A stretch of DNA of 64,000 nt, from assembly GCA_965116015.1 (NCBI GenBank), contig OZ220477.1, positions 620,001 to 684,000 on the forward strand, read 5' to 3'. Below, piece by piece: positions 26,167-33,361 of the stretch. The notes below the pieces were generated by a model. It saw only the letters and a program-made list of their open reading frames with translations, was not told where the DNA came from and ran no database searches. The stretch's first letter is position 1. The number at the start of each line of letters is the position of its first letter. This DNA is from S5-327 sp965116015 (GTDB lineage Bacteria; Chloroflexota; Dehalococcoidia; Lucifugimonadales; Australimonadaceae). Position numbers and translations under genes: made by a program.

Positions 26167-26442
26167 ATGCCGATAGGACCGAAAGGCGAGCGTAGACCAG
26201 TCAACCCAATCGAGTCGGGCATCATGGTGGCGCGGATCGCCACGGGCGACATCGAGGAGGAGTACGTTGAGCGACCTAAGCAGGCTCCCAACAGGGCGAA
26301 GGGCGGCAAGCGGGGAGGCAAGCAACGCGCTGACTCGCTGACCCCGGAGCGACGGTCAGAGATTGCAAGGGACGCCGCCAATGCCCGCTGGCGCAATGGG
26401 CATGACTCACCCAAAGACCATTCTCCAGCAGGCGACGAGTAA
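26167..26442 (+). CDS. Small basic protein coupled to the Type ISP gene
   Basis: This 91-aa protein starts at ATG 26167 behind TAGGAGGGT. The middle is Lys/Arg/Gly-rich (RAKGGKRGGKQR) and is followed by LTPERRSEIARDAANARW, a helical motif seen in many small proteins of unknown function that may bind nucleic acid. Its stop overlaps the start of the restriction gene (TAATG, 26440-26444), so translation is coupled. It could regulate or assist the enzyme; no function is known to me. Confidence 0.7.
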   Translation: MPIGPKGERRPVNPIESGIMVARIATGDIEEEYVERPKQAPNRAKGGKRGGKQRADSLTPERRSEIARDAANARWRNGHDSPKDHSPAGDE

Positions 26443-29400
26443 TGGCCAGCCGAACGTTCCGCGACATCCTAAACGAACTGGACGGCAACGCGACGAGTAC
26501 TGTTGAGAAAGGCGCTGCTTTCGAACGGCTGGTTAAGGCGTTCTTGGAGTTGGACAAAAGGCAGGCTGATCGATTCGATCGGGTATGGATGTGGGCGGAT
26601 TGGCCTGGCAATGGGGGCAGGCACGACACTGGCATAGATCTGGTCGCCAGGGAGCGGAACGGCGGCGACCTAGTAGCCATCCAGTGCAAATTCTACCGCG
26701 AAGACCACCCGATAGATATGGCTCAACTCAATAAGTTCCTGACAGCCTACGGCGAGATTCAGTTCGCCAGCGGAATTCTGGTTGCTACAACCCACAAATG
26801 GACTCGCACCGCTGATAGAGCCATCCAGGAGCGCCGTAGTAAGCCGGTAGAGCGCTGGGGCCCGGACGCTTTCGAGCAATCGTCCATTGACTGGGCAACC
26901 TTCGACCCGGATAACCCTCGTGCCCTCGTAAGGCGCCCCACGAAGGAGATAAGGCCTTACCAGCAGGAAGCCCTCGATGCGGTCATTGATGGCTTGAGCC
27001 AAGAAGATCGCGGCAAGCTGATTATGGCCTGCGGCTCCGGTAAGACTTTCACTGCATTGCGAATTGCGGAGCAGCGAGTGGGCGTTGGCGGAACCGTGCT
27101 CTTCCTCACGCCATCAATCTCTCTGTTGTCCCAGTCCCTGTTAGATTGGGCTAACGATGCCGATGTTCCGCTCAGGACTTTCGCCGTCTGCTCGGATACG
27201 AGAGTCGGTCAGCGCCCAGACGATGCGGATGACATATCCCCTTACGATTTGGCTTTTCCTGCTTCCACCGATGTCGGCAAGTTGATGGAACGCATAAAGA
27301 GGATTGACCGATCGAACTGCATGACTGCTATATTCTGCACCTATCAGTCTCTTGACGTGATTAACGAAGCACAGCAAACCGGGCTGCCTTCATTTGGCCT
27401 TGTCATCTGCGACGAGGCTCACCGCACTACCGGAGTCAGCCTCCAGGGCAAGTCTGAATCCAGTTTCCAGCGCATCCACGATGACGACGTCATAGCAGCC
27501 CAAAAGCGGTTGTACATGACTGCTACGCCGCGCATATACGGCGATAGAGCCAAGCGGAAAGCCAATGAGAGCAGGCTCACGATAGCCTCTATGGACAACG
27601 AGGAGTTGTATGGGAAGGAGCTTCACCGCCTCGGCTTCGGGCGCGCCATCGAACTGGGCATACTCTCACCCTACAAGGTCGTCATCTTCAACGTTGACCA
27701 AGATCAAGTGGCATTGACCCATAACGACACTCTTTCCGACAGCTCTAACCAAGTCAAACTAGACGACGTCACACGGATGGTGGGATGCTGGAACGGGCTA
27801 GGCAAAAGAGGTTCTTCAAGCTCGGACTTCTCCGAAGACCCTCAGCCAGCCAAACGCGCTGTCGCCTTCAGCAACCGGATTGATGCGTCCAAGCTGTTTA
27901 CCGATTACTTTCCCAAAGCCGTCGAAGTTTGCATCCGCTCGGGACAAGGCGTCGAGAATCTGCTGAGATGCGAAGTGAACCATGTGGATGGAACTCAAAA
28001 CGCCTTGCAGCGCGCTGAGCACTTGGCGTGGCTGCGCGCTGATGCGGAAGAGGGCGTATGCAAGGTGCTTTCCAACGCCCGCTGCCTGACCGAGGGCATC
28101 GACGTTCCCGCGCTGGACGCTGTGCTGTTTCTCCACCCGCGCAAATCGGATATCGACGTGGTTCAGGCCGTGGGGCGGGTGATGCGAAAAGCCGAGGGCA
28201 AGCAGTTCGGCTACATCATACTGCCCATCGCCCAGGCGCCTAATGAAACTGCCCAAGAGACCGTCAACAGCAGCGCGTACAGGGCGGTATGGCAGGTCAT
28301 CAACGCCATCAGCGCCCACGACGACCGATTCGAGGCTCAGATCAATCAGCTGTCTCTGGCTCGCGACAACCCATCGCCGGAACCCGGACCGAACACTGGC
28401 GAAATCGGCATAGGAGAGAACGGGCTTCCCGTTGATAACGGTAAGAACAGCGAACAGACATCGTTCATCGACATAATCTTCGAAGGCTCCGCCGAACTGC
28501 GCGACGCCGTCATGGCCAAGATCGTGGACAAATACGCCGATCCCGGCTACTGGGAAAAGTGGGCTGTTGATGTCCGTGGAATCGCCGAACGCCACGAATC
28601 GCGCATCCGCGCATTGCTCAACAAGCCTGAAAGCGACGCTCGCCCAGCATTCGACAACTTCCTTAGCGGCATCCGGCACAGCCTGAACGATGGCGTAACC
28701 GAGGGCGAGGCTATCGGGATGTTGTCCCAACATCTCATCACCAAGCCAGTGCTCGACGCATTGTTCGAGGACTACTCCTTCGTCCAGCGCAACCCGGTGT
28801 CATTAGCTATGCAGGGTACGCTCGGAGTGCTGGAAGAGTGCGGACTGGAGAAGGAGACTGAGGGTCTGGAGAACTTCTACAGGGACGTCCGCATCCGCGT
28901 TCAGGGCATCACCGATGCTATAGGCAAGCAGAAGGTCATTGCAGAGCTTTACCAGCGATTCTTCAAGCTGGCGTTGCCTCAGACCGCCTCCCGCCTGGGC
29001 ATAGTCTATACCCCGGTGGAAGTAGTCGATTACATTATCCGCAGTGTGGAAGACGTATTAAATCGGGAGTTCGAGGTCTCAGTCAGCGACGAGTGCGTCC
29101 ATGTCTTGGACCCATTTGTTGGCACGGGGACATTCATCACCCGCCTTTTACGGAGCGGTCTGATTCGCCCTGAAGACCTGAAGCGGAAGTATGAGCAAGA
29201 GATCCACGCCAACGAAGTGATGCTCCTAGCTTACTATGTCGCCGCCATCAACATCGAATCGACTTGGCACGACTTGGCTAACCAGGTCGAATACCAGCCC
29301 TTCAACGGAATCATCCTGACCGACACCTTCCAATCCAACGAAGCAGAAACTCCGATGGACGAGTTTCTCTTCCCCAGCAACAGTGAGCGCATCCGGCAAC

Positions 29401-30569
29401 AACGGGAGCTGAACATACGGGTAATCATCGGCAACCCGCCGTGGTCTGCCACCAACAACCGTGCATACCCCACGATAGACAGCCGGGTGCAGCAGCGCTA
29501 CGCCGCGCTATCGGCGACGAAGCATCTGTCCGCCCTGTATGACCCTTACGTGAAGGCCATACGGATGGCTTCCGACCGGATCCATAGCCAGGACAAGGGA
29601 GGCGTTGTGGCGTTCGTCGTCAACGGCGGGTTCATCGACGCCAACGCTTTCGACGGCTTCCGCAAGGCGGTGGTCGAGGAGTTCCACGCCGTCTACTGCT
29701 TCAACCTTAGGGGCGACGCAAGGACGTCAGGGGATAAACGCCAGCGAGAAGGAGGGGGGGTATTCGATCAGGAAAGCCGGGCAGGAGTAGCCATTCTGCT
29801 GCTGGTGAAGAAACCGGGGGAGTCCAACGGCGCGACCATTTACTACCGCGACATCGGCGACTACCTCAATCGAGAGGAGAAGCTGAAGATACTAGCTGAC
29901 TCCCGGCTGACCACTACCGAATGGCAGGTTATCACGCCCAACGAACACGGCGACTGGATTAGCCAGCGCAACGAAGCCTTCGCAGCTTTCCGACCGCTCG
30001 TTTCCGATGCCCCTGGGAACGATTTAGCTCCGATATTCAAGAGCAAAACACTGGGCTTGGTAACGGCCAGAGACGCTTGGTGCTTCAACTCCTCCCTACA
30101 AACCCTCCGAAGCAATATCGAGAACAGCATTGCCTACTACAACGACAGGGTGAGAGCGTTCCAAGAAACCAACCCCACGGGCAAGACTGTTGACCTGCAT
30201 GAGAAGGCTAAAGCGTTTGTGGGTAACACCCCTGAGCACTTTCACTGGGATGCCAAGAATCACCGGCATCTAGCGACCGGTCGTAACTACGAGGTGGATA
30301 ACGCAGGATTCAGGATCGGCTCTTACCGCCCATTCTTCAAGCAGCGCCTCTATTTCAACCCGGAGATGAACAACAGCATCCGCGACTTCCCGAACTTGTA
30401 TCCCTCCCCAGATGTCGAAATCCGAGGAATCAACTTTACCAGAGAAGGCGCGAGCGCACAGTTCCACGCTTTGATGACCGACGCCATACCGGATTTACAC
30501 CTCACTGGTGACACGACTCACCTGCCCAGTCACATCTATACCCCCCCCCCCCCCCCTCAATTGGTCTAA
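26442..30569 (+). CDS. Type ISP restriction-modification enzyme, nuclease-ATPase-methyltransferase part
   Basis: This 1375-aa protein resembles the single-chain LlaGI/LlaBIII enzymes that cut unmodified phage DNA after translocation. Order: Mrr-like nuclease (D62/D66 and Q81-C-K83), superfamily 2 ATPase (GSGKT 198-202, DEAH 324-327, TATP 360-363, TEGID 550-554, QAVGR 575-579), a coupler, then an N6-adenine methyltransferase (DPFVGTG 890-896, NPPW 998-1001). The frame runs into the 16-C tract and stops nine residues later (PQLV). The target recognition domain continues in another frame. As read, it lacks that domain, so specificity and activity are doubtful in this state. Confidence 0.92.
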   Translation: MASRTFRDILNELDGNATSTVEKGAAFERLVKAFLELDKRQADRFDRVWMWADWPGNGGRHDTGIDLVARERNGGDLVAIQCKFYREDHPIDMAQLNKFLTAYGEIQFASGILVATTHKWTRTADRAIQERRSKPVERWGPDAFEQSSIDWATFDPDNPRALVRRPTKEIRPYQQEALDAVIDGLSQEDRGKLIMACGSGKTFTALRIAEQRVGVGGTVLFLTPSISLLSQSLLDWANDADVPLRTFAVCSDTRVGQRPDDADDISPYDLAFPASTDVGKLMERIKRIDRSNCMTAIFCTYQSLDVINEAQQTGLPSFGLVICDEAHRTTGVSLQGKSESSFQRIHDDDVIAAQKRLYMTATPRIYGDRAKRKANESRLTIASMDNEELYGKELHRLGFGRAIELGILSPYKVVIFNVDQDQVALTHNDTLSDSSNQVKLDDVTRMVGCWNGLGKRGSSSSDFSEDPQPAKRAVAFSNRIDASKLFTDYFPKAVEVCIRSGQGVENLLRCEVNHVDGTQNALQRAEHLAWLRADAEEGVCKVLSNARCLTEGIDVPALDAVLFLHPRKSDIDVVQAVGRVMRKAEGKQFGYIILPIAQAPNETAQETVNSSAYRAVWQVINAISAHDDRFEAQINQLSLARDNPSPEPGPNTGEIGIGENGLPVDNGKNSEQTSFIDIIFEGSAELRDAVMAKIVDKYADPGYWEKWAVDVRGIAERHESRIRALLNKPESDARPAFDNFLSGIRHSLNDGVTEGEAIGMLSQHLITKPVLDALFEDYSFVQRNPVSLAMQGTLGVLEECGLEKETEGLENFYRDVRIRVQGITDAIGKQKVIAELYQRFFKLALPQTASRLGIVYTPVEVVDYIIRSVEDVLNREFEVSVSDECVHVLDPFVGTGTFITRLLRSGLIRPEDLKRKYEQEIHANEVMLLAYYVAAINIESTWHDLANQVEYQPFNGIILTDTFQSNEAETPMDEFLFPSNSERIRQQRELNIRVIIGNPPWSATNNRAYPTIDSRVQQRYAALSATKHLSALYDPYVKAIRMASDRIHSQDKGGVVAFVVNGGFIDANAFDGFRKAVVEEFHAVYCFNLRGDARTSGDKRQREGGGVFDQESRAGVAILLLVKKPGESNGATIYYRDIGDYLNREEKLKILADSRLTTTEWQVITPNEHGDWISQRNEAFAAFRPLVSDAPGNDLAPIFKSKTLGLVTARDAWCFNSSLQTLRSNIENSIAYYNDRVRAFQETNPTGKTVDLHEKAKAFVGNTPEHFHWDAKNHRHLATGRNYEVDNAGFRIGSYRPFFKQRLYFNPEMNNSIRDFPNLYPSPDVEIRGINFTREGASAQFHALMTDAIPDLHLTGDTTHLPSHIYTPPPPPQLV
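30541..30556 (+). repeat. 16-base poly-C tract inside the restriction gene
   Basis: Sixteen consecutive C residues separate the two halves of the Type ISP gene. With 17 (or 14) C the upstream frame passes straight into the downstream one without a stop. Long homopolymers in coding sequence are classic slipped-strand switches; a sequencing or assembly error is the alternative. Confidence 0.9.
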
Positions 30570-30622
30570 ACCTGGGAATCTACCTCACGGGGTCAGGCTC
30601 GACAGTTCACTTCTCGACTCTG

Positions 30623-31393
30623 ATGACCGACGCCATAACCGACAGTGGACTGACCAGCGGCAACGGAGCCAGCCCGTACCTCGCTCGGTGGACTTACCTG
30701 CTCCACCAGATCGGGGGTATCTTTGAGTACGAACGAGTCAGCAACATCAACCCCCAAGCCGTAGTCGAATTCCAGTCCCACTACGACGATCAGGAAATCG
30801 CCGATGATGACCTGTTCTACTACACCTACGGCATCCTCCACTCCCCACAGTACCGCCAAGCCTTCGCCGCCGACCTTTCCAAGACCACCGCTCGCATCCC
30901 GATGGCGCCGACTCACGCCGACTTCCGCGCCTTTGTCATCGCTGGCAGGGAGCTGGCGGATTTACACCTTCACTACGAAACAGTAAATCCCTACCCACTG
31001 ACGGAAACCTATGGCCCCGGTTATGACCCCAACGACCCTAAATCCTTCCGCGTGGAAAAGATGGTCTATGGAGGCCGAGCCACCAACCCGAACAAGTCGC
31101 AGATAGTCTGCAATGCCCATATCACCTTGAGCGGCATCCCCGAACAGGCTCACGAGTATCGCTTAGGGAGCCGCTCGGCTCTGGATTGGCTGATTGACCG
31201 CTACATGGTGCGCACTGATAAACAGAGCGGCATAACCAACGACCCCAACGATTGGGCAACCGAGCACGGCGACCCGCGCTATATCATCGACCTAGTGAAG
31301 CGGGTAACAGCAGTGAGCCTTCGGACGGTGGAGATAGTGCGCAATTTGCCATACCTGCACTTTGATGATGAAGCGGAATCGCAGAATGGCTAA
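30623..31393 (+). CDS. Type ISP restriction enzyme, target-recognition C-terminal part (out of frame)
   Basis: This is the remaining C-terminal domain of the restriction gene (256 aa from the first ATG). The same frame is open from 30557, reading SIGLNLGIYLTGSGSTVHFS before the ATG. IEYERVSNINPQAVVEF-like text, DDLFYYTYGILHSPQYRQAF, RIPMAPTHADF and ALDWLIDRYMV fit the specificity domain of Type ISP enzymes. No ribosome site precedes the ATG, so independent expression is unlikely. A one-base gain in the C tract would give about 1650 aa, close to LlaBIII length. Confidence 0.85.
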   Translation: MTDAITDSGLTSGNGASPYLARWTYLLHQIGGIFEYERVSNINPQAVVEFQSHYDDQEIADDDLFYYTYGILHSPQYRQAFAADLSKTTARIPMAPTHADFRAFVIAGRELADLHLHYETVNPYPLTETYGPGYDPNDPKSFRVEKMVYGGRATNPNKSQIVCNAHITLSGIPEQAHEYRLGSRSALDWLIDRYMVRTDKQSGITNDPNDWATEHGDPRYIIDLVKRVTAVSLRTVEIVRNLPYLHFDDEAESQNG

Positions 31394-31421
31394 TTTGGCG
31401 CATTTCGACCGTCAATAATGC

Positions 31422-31459
31422 TTGACATCATAGCCGATAAATGCTAGATTTCGGCTATG
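31422..31459 (+). promoter_or_regulatory. Transposase promoter with inverted repeat over the start codon
   Basis: TTGACA (31422-31427), 17 bp and TAGATT (31445-31450) form a good promoter only six bases before ATG 31457, so the mRNA should be nearly leaderless. CATAGCCGA (31429-31437) and TCGGCTATG (31451-31459) are an exact 9-bp inverted repeat spanning the -10 and the start codon, suited to autoregulation. Confidence 0.65.
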
Positions 31460-32362
31460 GTAAATCGCATCGCAAGGGACAAGCAGACTCGCATTATCAG
31501 GATGCTGGTGGAGGGCAGTTCAATGCGGTCTATCACGCGCATTGAACAATGCTCAATCAATACGGTAACCCGCCTAATCGAGTACGCAGGAGAAGCCTGC
31601 CTCGATTTCCATAAAGAGCACGTTCGTGATGTTCCATCTCGGCGAGTTCAATGCGATGAAATGTGGGGTTACCTGTACGCCAAGCGTCGCAACGTAGCAA
31701 GAGCAATTGCAGCGCCGGATGCAGCAGGCGATGTTTGGACGTGGACAGCCATAGATTCCGATTCCAAGCTCCTTATCTCGTGGGTGGTGAGCACGTCGCG
31801 GGACGGCGCAACAGCGTTGGAGTTCATGGACGATCTGCGGGAACGGACGATAGACCGCTTCCAGCTCACCACGGATGGCCTTGCCGTTTACCCCGAGGCG
31901 GTAGAGGGCGCATTCGGCGGGAATATCGACTACGCCCAGCTCATCAAACTCTACATCGACACCCCTCAGGAAGAGGCTCGGCGTTACTCGCCCTCGATAT
32001 GCACTGGGGTGCGCCCCCACATCGTCGTTGGGAATCCCGACCCCACTGAGATCAGCACCTCCTACGTGGAGCGTCACAACCTGACGATGCGGATGAGCCT
32101 GCGCCGGTTCACCAGACTGACCAACGCGTTCAGCAAGAAGTTCGAGAATCACTGCCACGCGCAGGCGCTCTACTTCGTCTACTACAACTGGTGCCGCCCG
32201 CACACGTCCCTGAGCAAGCCCTACCAGACAACGCCTGCGATGGCGGCGGGACTGACCGACAGGGTCTACAGCGTGGGATGGCTGTCAGACCTCGTGTCCG
32301 CCCAGTACCCTGACCCCGGACCTCGCGGGACGTATCGCCCGCGCACGCCCAAAAACCCGTGA
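31457..32362 (+). CDS. IS1-family transposase
   Basis: This 301-aa single-frame DDE transposase has an N-terminal helix-turn-helix (MLVEGSSMRSITR, CSINTVTRLIEYAGEAC), then CDEMWGYLYAK (first Asp), TTDGLAVYPEAVEGAFGG (second Asp) and STSYVERHNLTMRMSLRRFTRLTNAFSKK (Glu). It belongs to the IS1 branch with one ORF and no programmed frameshift. Its stop lies 20 bp from the right end of the element. The frame is intact, so the element may be mobile. Confidence 0.93.
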   Translation: MVNRIARDKQTRIIRMLVEGSSMRSITRIEQCSINTVTRLIEYAGEACLDFHKEHVRDVPSRRVQCDEMWGYLYAKRRNVARAIAAPDAAGDVWTWTAIDSDSKLLISWVVSTSRDGATALEFMDDLRERTIDRFQLTTDGLAVYPEAVEGAFGGNIDYAQLIKLYIDTPQEEARRYSPSICTGVRPHIVVGNPDPTEISTSYVERHNLTMRMSLRRFTRLTNAFSKKFENHCHAQALYFVYYNWCRPHTSLSKPYQTTPAMAAGLTDRVYSVGWLSDLVSAQYPDPGPRGTYRPRTPKNP

Positions 32363-32363
32363 T

Positions 32364-32382
32364 TTCAAACGGAGACACTACC
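32364..32382. repeat. Right terminal inverted repeat
   Basis: TTCAAACGGAGACACTACC, the inverted partner of 26015-26033. The solo copy at 2182-2200 differs at one base. Confidence 0.9.
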
Positions 32383-32423
32383 CAAGCCTCTACAACCTCG
32401 TAAGCGTCACAGCCGTCGTGTAG
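32383..32423 (+). pseudogene. Displaced 3' end of the interrupted amidohydrolase, with right target duplication
   Basis: The first eight bases (32383-32390) duplicate the left flank. Joined to the upstream gene they encode ASLYNLVSVTAVV and then TAG at 32421-32423, restoring the family-typical LYxL end. This shows exactly what the gene looked like before insertion. Confidence 0.9.
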
Positions 32424-32453
32424 GCTGTGCGCGGAGATGCGGCCGCGCACAGC
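32424..32453 (+). terminator. Original terminator hairpin of the amidohydrolase transcript
   Basis: GCTGTGCGCGG (32424-32434) and CCGCGCACAGC (32443-32453) form a perfect 11-bp stem with an 8-nt loop, directly after the displaced stop codon. There is no T run. The transposon has separated it from its gene. Confidence 0.6.
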
Positions 32454-32484
32454 GCGCAGCATTTAGCCTTGTAAGGAGAGAGCC

Positions 32485-33114
32485 ATGACTACCGTCCAGA
32501 CCGAGACCGCGTTGGATCGTTTCATCGCCAGGACGCGCGAGCTCTTCGCCAGCGAACCGGACGAGGAGAAGTGCTGGACGCAGCTCGCCCCCGCGCTTCA
32601 GGAGCTTCTCGCCGACCGCGAGACGCAGGAGGCGGCGAAGCGTTGGCCCGTCAACGTCTTCACCGACCGCGCGGAGAACCTCCTCTTCTACGAGGATCCG
32701 GACTTCGGGTTCGTCGTCAACGGGCTCAAGCGCGACCCTACTTCCGCGCCCGTCAGGACCACCCAGGACTCCAAGTGGCGCGGCATCCACGACCACGCGC
32801 ACATCTACACGCTCTACGGCGTGCTCGTCGGCCACGAGATGATCGAGCGTTACGTTCCCGCCGAGGGCGCCGAGCGCAGAGACGACTACGTGAAGATTGA
32901 GCAGGTGGGGAACTTCAAGGTCGAGCCGGGCGCCGTCGATCTTGTGCGTCCCTACGAGATTCACGCGGAGCGCAGCCTCGGCGAGGAGACGGTTGCCGTC
33001 ATCATCCGCAGCGAGAAGTCGGGCGACTTCCTGCAAGGGCGCTACAACTATGAGACGGGGGCGTACTGGCAGGGCTACGGTCCGCGCCAGCGGGAAGTCG
33101 AGATGTTCGGGTAG
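32485..33114 (+). CDS. Cupin-fold metal protein, cysteine-dioxygenase-like
   Basis: This 209-aa protein starts at ATG 32485 behind AAGGAGAGAG. A helical N-terminus (about 1-55) is followed by a double-stranded beta-helix with HDHAHIYTLYGVLVGHEMIERY and a second His in YEIHAERS, matching the metal site of cysteine-dioxygenase-like cupins. A close paralogue lies at 39726-40349. It is followed by a strong hairpin and then the bicupin gene. The substrate is unknown. Confidence 0.75.
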   Translation: MTTVQTETALDRFIARTRELFASEPDEEKCWTQLAPALQELLADRETQEAAKRWPVNVFTDRAENLLFYEDPDFGFVVNGLKRDPTSAPVRTTQDSKWRGIHDHAHIYTLYGVLVGHEMIERYVPAEGAERRDDYVKIEQVGNFKVEPGAVDLVRPYEIHAERSLGEETVAVIIRSEKSGDFLQGRYNYETGAYWQGYGPRQREVEMFG

Positions 33115-33195
33115 CCGGGCGTCGCGCTTCAGGCGGCGCGGTCGAGGTGCTTCCGCAAGCGGAGCGCGCCGCCTCCGTTAGCGAAAGGGAAGCAG

Positions 33196-33234
33196 CGGAG
33201 TCCCTCTCCCAGCGCGTTTGGGAGAGGGACTCCG
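33196..33234 (+). terminator. Terminator-like hairpin
   Basis: A perfect 16-bp stem (CGGAGTCCCTCTCCCA, 33196-33211, with 33219-33234) and a 7-nt loop lie 80 bp after the cupin gene. It lacks a T run but should be very stable. Confidence 0.65.
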
Positions 33235-33361
33235 GCGTCTTGGGCAGGGGAAGAGCGGGCAAGACGGCAGAACCGCGGCAGGCGCAGACTCGCCGTTTGT
33301 GCGTCGGCGGCTGTGTGCGATAGGCTCGACTCATCTTGCTAGTTGCGAGGGAGGTATCCCC

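Larger units (their letters stand above)
26015..32382 (+). mobile_element. IS1-family passenger-carrying transposon with a Type ISP restriction-modification gene
   Basis: This 6368-bp element is bounded by imperfect terminal inverted repeats (26015-26033 and 32364-32382, 17 of 19 bases) and an 8-bp target duplication. From left to right it holds a 91-aa basic protein, a Type ISP restriction-modification gene split at a C tract, and an IS1-like transposase near the right end. Base composition is visibly less GC-rich than the flanks. An ordinary IS would have its left end just before the transposase; here that end lies 5.4 kb away, enclosing the passengers. Taking one duplication plus the element away restores the amidohydrolase frame. 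Confidence 0.92.

Noticed and set aside
30623..31393. Treating the recognition-domain segment as an independent S-type subunit gene
   Set aside because: No ribosome site precedes its ATG, and homologous sequence continues upstream in the same frame to the C tract, so it is the second half of one gene.
31394..31456. Looking for a second left end just upstream of the transposase, which would make a plain 1-kb IS
   Set aside because: No GGTAGTGTCTC-like sequence lies there; the only matching left end is at 26015, with the target duplication.
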